From Pseudomonadota bacterium (GTDB taxonomy: Bacteria > Pseudomonadota > Gammaproteobacteria > Xanthomonadales > Xanthomonadaceae): a DNA stretch of 64,000 nt. Shown here piece after piece: positions 8,420 through 16,926 of the stretch. Made by a program: the position numbers and the translations under genes. Where the stretch lies: assembly GCA_023419315.1 (NCBI GenBank), contig JAEZYE010000018.1, positions 1-64,000 of the forward strand. Direction: 5' to 3'. The notes beneath the pieces are model-generated. The model saw only the letters and a list, made by a program, of their open reading frames with translations, was not told the DNA's origin and did no database searches. Numbering within the stretch: position 1 is the first letter of the stretch; each line of letters starts with the position of its first letter.

Positions 8420-9142
8420 ATGAGCGAGTTCACACTTCATCCGCCTCCGGCGCCCGCGGGCGGTCGGCTCTGGTTCTATCTCGTGCTGGCCGTTGCCGTG
8501 GCCTTGCTCGGCTTCGGCGGATGGGGCGTGTGGCGCGTGGTCACGAGTGGCGGGAGTGTTCCCGATGTCGCGCAATGGCAGGCGCAGGTGCGCCGGCTGC
8601 AGGAACTGGAACAGCAGGTGGCGACGCTGTCGCGCTCGGATCAGATCACCCGCGACGCCAATCGCGACCTGCAGACCACGCTGGCCGAACGCGACGAGGA
8701 AATCGCCGGCCTGCGCGCCGATGTCGCCTTCTACGAGCGCTTCGTCGGAGCGACCGGGCAGCGGCGTGGCCTGGCGGTGCACGAACTGAAGCTGCAGGCG
8801 CAGACCGATCAGGCCTGGCATTTCACCGCCACGCTGACGCAGAACCTCAATCGCGGCGCGGTCAATGCCGGCCGGCTGACCGTTTCGGTCGAAGGCACGC
8901 GCGACGGGCGACTGCAGCGGCTGGCATGGTCCGATCTGCGCCAACAGCCCAATGCGCCCGGCATGGCCTACTCGTTCAAGTATTTCCAGGAGATCGAAGG
9001 CGATCTCTTCCTTCCTCCCGACTTCCAGCCAGTCCGCGTGATTGCCCAGTTGCGCCCGCAGAACGGTTCACCCGTGGAGCAATCCTTCACGTGGGCGGCC
9101 GCTACGGCGCGCGAAGGCGCGGGCGCGTCCGGCTTGAAGTGA
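8420..9142 (+). CDS. DUF6776 family membrane-anchored coiled-coil protein (copy 2)
   Basis: A 240-residue paralogue of the 7222 protein with the same layout: Pro-rich cytoplasmic start, one membrane helix (about 17-43), coiled coil (about 50-115) and a C-terminal beta-rich domain. The block RDEEIAGLRADVAFYERFVG and later TQNLNRGAVNAG and YSFKYFQEIEGD align with copy 1, while the linker and membrane segment have diverged. That points to an old duplication rather than a recent one. It begins 64 bases after the bactofilin stop. Function is unknown; membrane tethering or regulation of the bactofilin filament is an inference from position. Confidence 0.8.
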   Translation: MSEFTLHPPPAPAGGRLWFYLVLAVAVALLGFGGWGVWRVVTSGGSVPDVAQWQAQVRRLQELEQQVATLSRSDQITRDANRDLQTTLAERDEEIAGLRADVAFYERFVGATGQRRGLAVHELKLQAQTDQAWHFTATLTQNLNRGAVNAGRLTVSVEGTRDGRLQRLAWSDLRQQPNAPGMAYSFKYFQEIEGDLFLPPDFQPVRVIAQLRPQNGSPVEQSFTWAAATAREGAGASGLK

Positions 9143-9169
9143 GTTCCTCCAACCCCCATCCTTTGCGCC

Positions 9170-9550
9170 ATGAGTGACCTTGTTTCCCTGCCTTCGGCCG
9201 CGCCCGACTACCAGTCGCTGGAGCGCCCGCTCAATTTCAGCCACAGCGCGGCCGCCAAGGTGCGCGAACTGATCGAAGAAGAGGGCAATGATTCGCTTGC
9301 CCTGCGCGTGTACATCCAGGGCGGCGGGTGCTCGGGCTTCCAGTACGGGTTCGAGTTCGACGAGAACCGCGCCGAAGACGACCTCGCCGTGGACACCGAT
9401 GGCGTCACGCTGCTGGTCGATCCCTTGAGCTTGCAATACCTGATGGGTGCGGAAGTGGATTATTCCGAAAGCCTGCAGGGCGCACAGTTCATCATCCGCA
9501 ACCCCAATGCCAAGACCACCTGCGGCTGCGGCAGCAGTTTCAGCGTCTGA
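9170..9550 (+). CDS. erpA: Iron-sulfur cluster insertion protein ErpA
   Basis: A 126-residue A-type carrier that hands assembled Fe-S clusters to target enzymes such as IspG/IspH. The three cluster cysteines are C54 in GGGCSGFQYGF and C118/C120 in the C-terminal CGCGSSFSV, all exactly as in ErpA/IscA. The 18-residue N-terminal extension before the core is usual in this group. It starts 27 bases after the second DUF6776 gene and ends 10 bases before nudC, so it may be part of a longer rightward operon. No IscR- or Fur-type site was seen immediately upstream. Confidence 0.93.
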   Translation: MSDLVSLPSAAPDYQSLERPLNFSHSAAAKVRELIEEEGNDSLALRVYIQGGGCSGFQYGFEFDENRAEDDLAVDTDGVTLLVDPLSLQYLMGAEVDYSESLQGAQFIIRNPNAKTTCGCGSSFSV

Positions 9551-9560
9551 TCCACGCGGC

Positions 9561-10487
9561 ATGTCCGGTCCGGAGCCGTCGCCCGATACACCGGAACTGA
9601 GCGGCTTCGCCTTTGCCGGCGATTCGCTGGATCGTGCCGACGCCCTGCGCGATCAACCCGAACGCCTGTTCGAACTGTGGCCGCGCGCGCGCGTCATCGT
9701 GCTGGATCGCGAGGGCCGCGCATTTGCCGATGCGCAGGGTGCACTGGCCGCTACGGAGGGAGCCGCGCTCGGTGGCGGGCCGGGAACGGCAATCTTCCTT
9801 GGTCTGCGCGGCGATACCGCCTGGTTCGCGCAGGAGGCCGATACGGTGCCGTTCGACGCACCGGGGCATGTGGACCTGCGCAAGGCCGGCATGCAGTGGC
9901 CCGCATTCGAAGCCGGCGTCTTCGCGCTGGCGCGCGCCATGTTCCATTGGCGATCGCGCAACCGCCATTGCGGCCTGTGCGGCGGTGACATCGCATTCAT
10001 TCGTGCCGGTTACCAGGGGCGCTGCCAGCAGTGCGGCGCGGATCACTATCCGCGCGTCGACCCCGCGGTGATTGTCGCGGTCAGTGATGGCGAACGCTTG
10101 CTGCTGGGACGGCAGGCAGCGTGGCCAGCCGGTCGCTATTCGGTGATCGCCGGTTTCGTCGAACCCGGCGAAAGCCTGGAACAGACGGTCGCGCGCGAGG
10201 TGTTCGAAGAAACCCGCGTGCGCGTGCGCCGTTGCCGCTATCTGGCGGCTCAGCCGTGGCCGTTTCCGGGATCGCTGATGCTCGGTTTCAGCGCCGAGGC
10301 CGAACCGGACGAGCCGTGCGTGGACGCCGAGCTGGAAGACGCGCGCTGGTTTTCCGCCGACGAGATCGGACACGCCCTGCATCGCAGCGAAGGCGAAACG
10401 GGCGGATTGTTGCTGTCGCCACGCCTGTCGATCGCCCGCTCGCTGATCGAACACTGGTACCGGCAGCAGCGCGCGCGGCAGGCGTGA
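9561..10487 (+). CDS. nudC: NAD+ diphosphatase / NADH pyrophosphatase NudC
   Basis: A 308-residue Nudix hydrolase that splits NAD(H) to NMN(H) and AMP and, in E. coli, removes NAD caps from RNA. The zinc ribbon is visible as CGLCGGD and CQQCGADH (about residues 141-165), followed by YPRVDPAVIV and the Nudix box GFVEPGESLEQTVAREVFEET (positions about 202-222), with the downstream SLM/QPWPFP motif typical of NudC. The start at 9561 lies 10 bases after the erpA stop; longer in-frame versions run into erpA and are rejected. Confidence 0.92.
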   Translation: MSGPEPSPDTPELSGFAFAGDSLDRADALRDQPERLFELWPRARVIVLDREGRAFADAQGALAATEGAALGGGPGTAIFLGLRGDTAWFAQEADTVPFDAPGHVDLRKAGMQWPAFEAGVFALARAMFHWRSRNRHCGLCGGDIAFIRAGYQGRCQQCGADHYPRVDPAVIVAVSDGERLLLGRQAAWPAGRYSVIAGFVEPGESLEQTVAREVFEETRVRVRRCRYLAAQPWPFPGSLMLGFSAEAEPDEPCVDAELEDARWFSADEIGHALHRSEGETGGLLLSPRLSIARSLIEHWYRQQRARQA

Positions 10488-10560
10488 TGTCCGCGGGACA
10501 GCATCCGCGTCCCCCCAAAGTTGCGCGCACCCTCTAGAATCCGGCCCGGAGGAGGAACGC

Positions 10561-11454
10561 ATGTCCATCACGTTGATCGCCGTGGTTGTCGCGCTGGTGC
10601 TGGGCCACATCGCGCCCGTGCAGGTGCGTGCCATGCGTCAGTTCCACTGGTATGCGCACTGGCTGCGCTGGCTGGACCAGCAGTTTCCGTCCGACGGATT
10701 CTGGCGGGGCCGTTACGGCATCGCGCTGGCGATCGTGCCTCCGGTCCTGCTGGCCGGTCTTCTGCAATGGGCGCTGCACGCGCCGCTGCTGGGCCTGCTC
10801 GGCTTGCTGTTCGCCATCGTGGTGCTCGTCTACAGCTGGGGACCACGCGACCTCGATGTCGATGTCGAGGCGGTCATCGATGCGCACGAACCCGGCGCGC
10901 GGCGGGCCGCGATTGCGCAGCTGTGGGCCGAGGGCGAACCCGTGGCGGCCGATGGTCCCGCGCTGGTCGAAGCGGTATTTCTCAATGCGCTGCGGCGATG
11001 GTTCGGACCGTTGTTCTGGTTTCTCCTGCTCGGGCCGATGGGCGCATTGCTGTATCGACTGGCCGCACTGTCGAACGCGGGCGAATTCCAGCGCACGTTG
11101 CCGGTCGACAATCGCGATGGCGCGCGCACGCTGCTTACCGTGCTGGAATGGCCGGTCGCGCAGCTGATGACCTTCGCGATGGCGCTGGTCGGCAACTTCG
11201 ACACCGTGTTCCAGGCGTGGCGCCAGGCGCGCGGGAACAGCCTGCGCCTGGACATCGCGTTCCTGGGGCTCGCCGCACGCGCGAGCGTGCGCAGCGAACT
11301 GGCGGAAGAAGCCGAGGACTACGCCGAAGAAGGCATGGTGCAGGCCATGCGCGAACTTCCGGAACTGCGCGATGCCATGAGCCTGGTATGGCGCATCCTG
11401 CTGGTGTGGCTGGCCGTGCTGGCCGTGTTCGTGATCGGCGGTTGGGTCAGCTGA
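10561..11454 (+). CDS. ampE: AmpE-like regulatory membrane protein
   Basis: A 297-residue polytopic membrane protein with about four hydrophobic segments (residues 1-20, 60-92, 152-180 and 270-297) and the AmpE motifs YAHWLRWL, GPRDLDVDVEAVIDA, FGPLFWFLLLGPMGALLYRL and NFDTVFQAW. In enterobacteria AmpE is encoded with AmpD and is described as a signalling modulator for AmpC beta-lactamase induction; its molecular activity is unclear and it resembles the CobD/CbiB family. Here ampD is not adjacent. GGAGGA (10549-10554) precedes the ATG. Downstream lies a convergent DUF2752 gene. Confidence 0.8.
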   Translation: MSITLIAVVVALVLGHIAPVQVRAMRQFHWYAHWLRWLDQQFPSDGFWRGRYGIALAIVPPVLLAGLLQWALHAPLLGLLGLLFAIVVLVYSWGPRDLDVDVEAVIDAHEPGARRAAIAQLWAEGEPVAADGPALVEAVFLNALRRWFGPLFWFLLLGPMGALLYRLAALSNAGEFQRTLPVDNRDGARTLLTVLEWPVAQLMTFAMALVGNFDTVFQAWRQARGNSLRLDIAFLGLAARASVRSELAEEAEDYAEEGMVQAMRELPELRDAMSLVWRILLVWLAVLAVFVIGGWVS

Positions 11455-11505
11455 GCGGACGCAGCGACTGAAGCTGGATGCGCGGACGGGTTCCGCGCGT
11501 CGTGA

Positions 11506-11919
11506 TCAACCCGGCGCGAGCAGCGTGAACGGGAACCACGGCAGATTGCGCGCGATCCAGAAGACCGGCAGGACGATCAGCCACAGGCGTGGCTGCAACA
11601 GCACGTTCATCAGCGGTCCCAGCACACGCGGACGCCAGCCCTGCGCATGCGCGATCAGCAGCGGCGTGATCGGCAGCATCAGCATGATCAACGGGTTCAT
11701 CGCGAACGCATGCGCCACGTCGCCGTGCACCAGGGCGTGCAGCGCGCGCGTGGCTCCGCAGCCAACGCAGTAGTAACCGGTCAGGAAACGGAACACGCAC
11801 GGTGGAAACGGGTTGCCGGCCGCGTTGGGATCGAACGTGGTCAGCAACCACACTGCGGCCGGAAGCGCGATGGCGCCTCCGGCCAGCAGCAGGTACAACG
11901 CGGGCCGTTGCAGCGGCAT
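11506..11919 (-). CDS. DUF2752 family membrane protein
   Basis: A 137-residue integral membrane protein with three hydrophobic segments. The family signature is in the middle: CVFRFLTGYYCVGCGATRALHAL, in which the CPxC/GCGATRA element is the hallmark of DUF2752. Its function is not known. The start at 11919 is one base after the stop of the CD225/dispanin gene, so the two are translationally linked. This pairing of DUF2752 with a small dispanin- or TM2-type protein recurs in bacteria, from general knowledge of these families, and suggests a common membrane complex. Confidence 0.78.
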   Translation of the reverse strand: MPLQRPALYLLLAGGAIALPAAVWLLTTFDPNAAGNPFPPCVFRFLTGYYCVGCGATRALHALVHGDVAHAFAMNPLIMLMLPITPLLIAHAQGWRPRVLGPLMNVLLQPRLWLIVLPVFWIARNLPWFPFTLLAPG

Positions 11920-11920
11920 G

Positions 11921-12301
11921 TCAGCCGTTCTGTTCCATCTGCTGACGTACCTGGTCCATGTACTCCATGTAGCCATCCACGCCGACCAGGGCGAACGTGG
12001 CGATGGTGCCGATGATGGCGAGCACCAGGATGCCGCTGGTGATCCAGTTCCACAGCTTGGCGTTGGCGGACGAACGGCGCGCGCCGCCGATGTCGCCCTG
12101 GTTCAACTTGCTGTTGACCTGGCTGGAGAACACGATCGCCACGATGCCGGTGACCAGCGCCGGAAAGCTGAAGCACGACAGGCAGCACAGGATGAAGGCA
12201 CCGACCGTGTTGAGAATCGACCAGATCAGGTAGTTGGGGATGTTGCCCGGCGCGTCGAACGGGGGCGCGGCCGGCGGCGGTGGCGGCGGAACTGCACTCA
12301 T
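11921..12301 (-). CDS. CD225/dispanin family small membrane protein
   Basis: A 126-residue protein with a Pro-rich N-terminus (about residues 1-20), the motif IPNYLIWSILNTVGAFILCCLSCFSFPALVTGIVAIVFSSQVNSKL, and a second membrane segment (about 88-108). The NYL...CC...G-x-x-A-x-x-x-S/A-x-Q-V-x-x-K pattern is that of the CD225/dispanin family, which includes animal IFITM proteins. The paired cysteines next to the intramembrane helix match palmitoylation sites in the animal proteins. Bacterial members have no settled function. An AAGGAG lies about 6 bases upstream of the ATG on the minus strand. It is the first gene of a two-gene unit with DUF2752. Confidence 0.8.
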   Translation of the reverse strand: MSAVPPPPPPAAPPFDAPGNIPNYLIWSILNTVGAFILCCLSCFSFPALVTGIVAIVFSSQVNSKLNQGDIGGARRSSANAKLWNWITSGILVLAIIGTIATFALVGVDGYMEYMDQVRQQMEQNG

Positions 12302-12383
12302 CGGAATCTCCTTGTGATGGCGGAATGGTTGGGCGCGGCTAGTCTAACCGCGCATGTGAATTGCCGATACGCGAATTCGCCGC

Positions 12384-14306
12384 TCAAGCCGCATCGCCGC
12401 GCAGCGTACGCACGCGGGCTTCCAGTGTTTCGGCGCTGGCGGACGCACCCGGCAATGGCTCTCCGGCGATGACATCGATATGCGCGCGAAACCGGCGCGG
12501 CACCCGCATGCGGCCCAGCCGCGTATCGCGCCGGCTCCACATGCTGCTCCACATGCCCTTGAGCGCCATCGGCACGACGGGCACCGGACGACGTTCCAGG
12601 ATCTTCTCCACGCCCGACTTGAAAGGCGCGATATCACCGTCGCGCGTCAGCGCACCCTCCGGGAAAATCCCGACCAGTTCGCCCTCGGCGAGGGCGCGAT
12701 CGATCTCTTCGAACGCCTGTCGCATCAATGCCGGATCCTCTTTCGCACCAGCGATGGGAATGGCCTTGGCATGGCGGAAGATCCAACGCATCACCGGGAT
12801 GTTGAAGATCCGGTAGTACATGACGAAGCGGACCGGCCGTGGAATGCTCGCCGCCAGGATCAACGCATCCATGTAGCTGACGTGGTTGCACACCAGCAGT
12901 GCGGCGCCTTCGTCCGGCACGTTCTTCTCGATGCCATGCAGCCGCAACCGGTACAGCGAGCGCACCAGCACCCAGCTGAGGAACCGCATCAGGAATTCGG
13001 GCACCAGGGTGAAGATCCAGATCGACACCAGCGCATTGGCGACGGCGAGTGCGAGGAAGACCTGCGGAATGCTCAGACCGGGCAGTGGAATGCGCACGCC
13101 GCCCAGCGCCAGTTCCTTCATCTGCAACAACACACCGAGGATCGCCGCCAGCACGATGAAACCCGCGTTCTGGATGTTCATGCCGGCAATGACGCGCGAC
13201 AGTTCGTTCCTCGGCGTGCGGCTCTGGATCAGCGCGAACAGCGGCACCACGAAGAAGCCGGTGAACAGACCGATGCCGACCAGATCCATCACCACGCGCC
13301 AGCTGCCGGCCTGTTGCAGGAAGCCCTGCACGGACAGGCCCGACGCCGCGGCCGGCCCACTGCGCGCGAAGTAGAGATCGAGCAGGAACGCGGTCATGCC
13401 GAATGCGCCCAGCGGCACGAGGCCGATTTCCACCGTGCGCGCCGACAGCTTTTCGCAGAGCAGCGAGCCCACGCCGGTGCCGATCGAGAACAGCGCGAGC
13501 GCGAAGATGTAGAGCGTTTCGCTGCCACCGAGATTGACCACCGCATAGGTCGGCAGCTGCGCGGTCAACACCGTGCCGACGAACCAGAACCACGACACGC
13601 CCAGCACGCTGTTGCGAACGGCGACCTGCTTCTTCGCCAGCCGCAGCACCGCAAGCGATTCGGGAATCGGGTTGAGGTTGACCTTCAACTCCGGCGCCGC
13701 GGCGTCCACCTTCGGGATCATCCGCGACACCAGATTGCCGGTGATGGCGAGCAGGATGATCGAAGTGGCGGCAACGATCGGACCCTGATCACCGGCCAGC
13801 TTGAAGATCAGGCCGCCGAAGATCATGCCGATGAGGATGGAGATCGAGGTGCCCATCTCCACCAGCCCGTTGCCGCCGGTCAGTTCTTCCGGTTTCAGCA
13901 CCGACGGAAGGATCGAATACTTCACCGGCCCGAACAGCGTCGACTGCAGGCCGGTGCAGAACAGCGCAACCAGAAGGATGCCCATGTTCTGCATCACGAA
14001 GCCGATTGCGGCCAGCGACATGATCACGATTTCCATCATCGTGGTGATGCGGATCAGCAGTGACTTCTCCAGCTTCTCGGCAATCTGGCCTGCGGTCGCG
14101 GAGAACAGGAAGTACGGCAGGATGAAAAGCGCCGGCGCGAGATTGGTATACAGCGTCTTGTCCTGCGCGCTGACTCCCATGTAGAAGAGCAGGCCGATGA
14201 TGGCCTGGCGATATACGTTGTCATTGAAGGCGCCCAGCGACTGCACCAGGAAGAACGGCAGGAAACGGCGTTGTCCAAGCAGGACGAACTGGTTGTGGCT
14301 GGACAT
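12384..14306 (-). CDS. MFS lysophospholipid transporter (LplT-like) fused to PlsC-type acyltransferase
   Basis: A 640-residue fusion. Residues about 10-420 form a 12-helix major-facilitator domain of the LplT type, opening with FLPFFLVQSLGAFNDNVYRQA. Residues about 430-640 are a PlsC acyltransferase with catalytic NHVSYMD and FPEGALTRDG. In E. coli LplT flips lysophospholipids inward and Aas (acyltransferase plus acyl-ACP synthetase) reacylates them. Here transporter and acyltransferase are joined but the synthetase domain is absent, so the enzyme presumably uses an acyl thioester made elsewhere. The start at 14306 is set by AAGGAGG 5 bases upstream. It belongs to a known multidomain family in proteobacteria. 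Confidence 0.85.
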   Translation of the reverse strand: MSSHNQFVLLGQRRFLPFFLVQSLGAFNDNVYRQAIIGLLFYMGVSAQDKTLYTNLAPALFILPYFLFSATAGQIAEKLEKSLLIRITTMMEIVIMSLAAIGFVMQNMGILLVALFCTGLQSTLFGPVKYSILPSVLKPEELTGGNGLVEMGTSISILIGMIFGGLIFKLAGDQGPIVAATSIILLAITGNLVSRMIPKVDAAAPELKVNLNPIPESLAVLRLAKKQVAVRNSVLGVSWFWFVGTVLTAQLPTYAVVNLGGSETLYIFALALFSIGTGVGSLLCEKLSARTVEIGLVPLGAFGMTAFLLDLYFARSGPAAASGLSVQGFLQQAGSWRVVMDLVGIGLFTGFFVVPLFALIQSRTPRNELSRVIAGMNIQNAGFIVLAAILGVLLQMKELALGGVRIPLPGLSIPQVFLALAVANALVSIWIFTLVPEFLMRFLSWVLVRSLYRLRLHGIEKNVPDEGAALLVCNHVSYMDALILAASIPRPVRFVMYYRIFNIPVMRWIFRHAKAIPIAGAKEDPALMRQAFEEIDRALAEGELVGIFPEGALTRDGDIAPFKSGVEKILERRPVPVVPMALKGMWSSMWSRRDTRLGRMRVPRRFRAHIDVIAGEPLPGASASAETLEARVRTLRGDAA

Positions 14307-14446
14307 GCGACCTCCTTGGTATGCCGGCGAGGAGCCTAGCAGGCTTGCATGCCCAACAGTGTTCTGTTGATGGCGTTGATGGGGTTCCGGCCAGCGCGGA
14401 TAGTGGCGCACCGGGACGACCCCCTCCGTCCCCTTCGGAGATCCAC

Positions 14447-15550
14447 GTGAGCCTGCTGTTTTCGCCCCTCGATGTCGGGGCTTTGCGTTTGTCGAACCGC
14501 ATCATCGTCGCGCCGATGTGCCAGTACTCCTCGGAAGATGGACGGGCATCGGACTGGCATGCCTTCCACTGGAGCAATCTGGCGCAGTCCGGCGCCGGGC
14601 TGGTGATTGTCGAAGCCACCGCGGTTGAACCGCGCGGCCGCATCAGCTGGGCTGACCTCGGTCTCTGGGATGACGCCACCGAGCAGGCATTCGCGAAGGC
14701 GCTCGCCGTTGCACGCCGCTATTCGCGCGCACCGATCGGCGTCCAGCTCGCACATGCAGGGCGCAAGGCGTCCACGCATCGGCCGTGGGAACATCGCGGC
14801 GCCGCCATTGCGCCGGAAGACCCGCGCAGCTGGCAGACGGTGTCCGCTTCGGCGCAGCCGTATGCGGAAAGCGATCCCGCGCCCGTGGCACTCGATGCCG
14901 GCGGCATCGACGGCGTGGTGCAGGCGTTCGTTGACAGTGCGAAGCGCGCCGTGCGCCTGGGCCTGGATGCAATCGAGATCCACGCCGCGCATGGCTATCT
15001 GCTGCACCAGTTCCTCTCGCCGCTGTCGAACCAGCGCGAGGACGAATACGGCGGCGCGCTGGAAAACCGCTTGCGCCTGCTGCTGCGCGTGTTCGATGCG
15101 GTGCGCGCGGCGGTGCCCGACAGCCTGCCCGTGGGCGTGCGTATCTCGGCAACGGACTGGGTCGAGGGCGGCTGGGATCTCGATCAGAGCGTGGCGCTCG
15201 CGCGAGAACTCGATGCGCGCGGTTGCCACTTCCTGCATGTGTCCAGCGGCGGTCTGGATCCGCGCCAGCGCATCGCGTCGGGGCCGGGCTATCAGGTGCC
15301 GTTTGCCGAAGCGATCACGCGCGAAGTGCGCATGCCGGTGATCGCCGTCGGACTCATCACCGAACCAGTGCAGGCGGAGAGCATCCTCGTGCAGCAGCAG
15401 GCCGATGCGATCGCCCTGGCGCGCGGCATCCTGTATGACCCGCGCTGGCCGTGGCATGCCGCGGCGGCGCTCGGCGCACAGATTGTGGCGGCCCCGCAGT
15501 ACCTGCGCGCTGCGCCGCACGGCCATGCGCAGTTGCTGAAAGCGGAATGA
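14447..15550 (+). CDS. NADH:flavin oxidoreductase, old yellow enzyme family (XenA/YqjM-like)
   Basis: A 367-residue TIM-barrel FMN enzyme that reduces activated C=C bonds or nitro compounds with NAD(P)H. Visible motifs: NRIIVAPMCQYSSEDG, with the Cys that tunes the flavin in the thermophilic-like/YqjM class, QLAHAGRKAS with FMN/substrate-binding residues, IHAAHGYLLHQFLSPLSNQREDEYGG with the paired histidines that bind the substrate oxygen, and the C-terminal phosphate-binding VGLITEP / ALARGILYDPRW. Length is normal. GTG at 14447 is chosen, with GGAG about 10 bases upstream; the ORF extends further 5' but without family similarity. It stands alone, divergent from the transporter-acyltransferase gene. 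The natural substrate is unknown. Confidence 0.88.
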   Translation: MSLLFSPLDVGALRLSNRIIVAPMCQYSSEDGRASDWHAFHWSNLAQSGAGLVIVEATAVEPRGRISWADLGLWDDATEQAFAKALAVARRYSRAPIGVQLAHAGRKASTHRPWEHRGAAIAPEDPRSWQTVSASAQPYAESDPAPVALDAGGIDGVVQAFVDSAKRAVRLGLDAIEIHAAHGYLLHQFLSPLSNQREDEYGGALENRLRLLLRVFDAVRAAVPDSLPVGVRISATDWVEGGWDLDQSVALARELDARGCHFLHVSSGGLDPRQRIASGPGYQVPFAEAITREVRMPVIAVGLITEPVQAESILVQQQADAIALARGILYDPRWPWHAAAALGAQIVAAPQYLRAAPHGHAQLLKAE

Positions 15551-15557
15551 AGCCTGC

Positions 15558-15583
15558 CGGCCGCCGCCATCGTGCGGCGGCCG
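15558..15583. terminator. Hairpin between the convergent OYE gene and purD
   Basis: Perfect 10-bp stem CGGCCGCCGC / GCGGCGGCCG with a 6-base loop, further framed by GAAGC/GCTTC. It fills the 37-base gap between two convergent stop codons. No clear U-tract follows on either strand, so termination efficiency is uncertain. Confidence 0.45.
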
Positions 15584-15587
15584 AGCT

Positions 15588-16880
15588 TCAGCGTGAAGCG
15601 TTCTCGCGTTCGATCGCGCGCCAGCCGATATCGTGGCGATGGAATTCGCCGGCCCATGAAATGCCGGCCACGGCGCTGTACGCAGTGCGCTGCGCTTCGG
15701 CCACGGTGTCGCCCAGCGCGCATACGCACAGGACGCGACCGCCCGCAGTGACCACCTGTCCATCCACGAGCCGGGTACCCGCATGGAACACCTGCGTATC
15801 CGGTACGTCGGGTACGTCCCATTGATTGATTGGATCGCCCGTGCGCGGCGTATCGGGGTAGTTCGCCGCCGCCATCACCACGCCGAGTGACGGACGCGGA
15901 TCCCATTCGGCCTGCACTCTGTCCAGTTGGCCGTCGATCGCGGCCTCGACCAGATCCACCAGATCCGAGCGCAGGCGCAACATCACCGGCTGGGTCTCCG
16001 GATCACCGAACCGGACGTTGAACTCGATGACCTTCGGTGCGCCGTCGCGATCGATCATCAGACCCGCATAGAGAAAACCGGTGAACGGAACGCCGTCGGC
16101 GATCATGCCTTGTACGGTCGGATTGACGATCTCGCGCATGACGCGCGCATGCACCTCGGGCGTCACCACCGGCGCCGGCGAATAGGCGCCCATGCCGCCG
16201 GTGTTGGGGCCGGTGTCGCCGTCACCGACGCGCTTGTGATCCTGGGATGTCGCCATCGGCAGCGCGGTGCGCCCATCGACCATGCTGATGAAGCTGGCTT
16301 CTTCGCCGTCCAGGAATTCCTCGACGACCACGCGCGCACCGGCGGCACCGAACGCGTTGCCGGCCAGCATGTCGTGGATGGCGGCTTCGGCTTCTTCCAG
16401 CGTCATCGCGACGATGACGCCCTTGCCCGCGGCAAGTCCATCGGCCTTGATGACGATCGGTGCGCCCTTTTCGCGCACGTGCGCCAGTGCTTCGACCACG
16501 TCGGTGAACACGGCATAGTGCGCGGTGGGAATGCCGTGGCGGGCGAGGAAATCCTTCGCGAATGCCTTGCTGCCTTCCAGCTGTGCGGCGGCGGCGGTCG
16601 GCCCGAAGATGCGCAGGCCCTCGCTGCGGAAGCGATCCACGATGCCGGCCACGAGCGGTGCCTCCGGGCCCACCACCGTCAGTGCCACGCCTTCGCTGCG
16701 GACCAGTTCGACCAGGCGATCGATTTCGGTCGCGCCGACCGGGACGTTGCGGCACTTGTCCGCCGTCGCCGTGCCGGCGTTGCCGGGGGCGAGCAGCACT
16801 TCGTCGACGCGGCCCGATTGCGCGACCTTCCAGGCCAGCGCGTGTTCGCGGCCACCGGAACCAATGACGAGGACTTTCAT
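15588..16880 (-). CDS. purD: Phosphoribosylamine-glycine ligase (GAR synthetase)
   Basis: A 430-residue ATP-grasp enzyme of purine synthesis that joins glycine to 5-phosphoribosylamine. The N-terminus MKVLVIGSGGREHALAWK, the ATP-grasp glycine-rich segment IVIKADGLAAGKGV and the metal-binding EFNVRFGDPETQ are all typical. Start at 16880 with GGAG about 8 bases upstream. It lies downstream of the methyltransferase and purH on the same strand, separated from the methyltransferase by 46 bases, so the purine genes purH and purD are split by that gene. Confidence 0.96.
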   Translation of the reverse strand: MKVLVIGSGGREHALAWKVAQSGRVDEVLLAPGNAGTATADKCRNVPVGATEIDRLVELVRSEGVALTVVGPEAPLVAGIVDRFRSEGLRIFGPTAAAAQLEGSKAFAKDFLARHGIPTAHYAVFTDVVEALAHVREKGAPIVIKADGLAAGKGVIVAMTLEEAEAAIHDMLAGNAFGAAGARVVVEEFLDGEEASFISMVDGRTALPMATSQDHKRVGDGDTGPNTGGMGAYSPAPVVTPEVHARVMREIVNPTVQGMIADGVPFTGFLYAGLMIDRDGAPKVIEFNVRFGDPETQPVMLRLRSDLVDLVEAAIDGQLDRVQAEWDPRPSLGVVMAAANYPDTPRTGDPINQWDVPDVPDTQVFHAGTRLVDGQVVTAGGRVLCVCALGDTVAEAQRTAYSAVAGISWAGEFHRHDIGWRAIERENASR

Positions 16881-16926
16881 GACGTGTGCTCCGTGATGCG
16901 CGATCGGGTGTGTGGGGCGGGATCGA

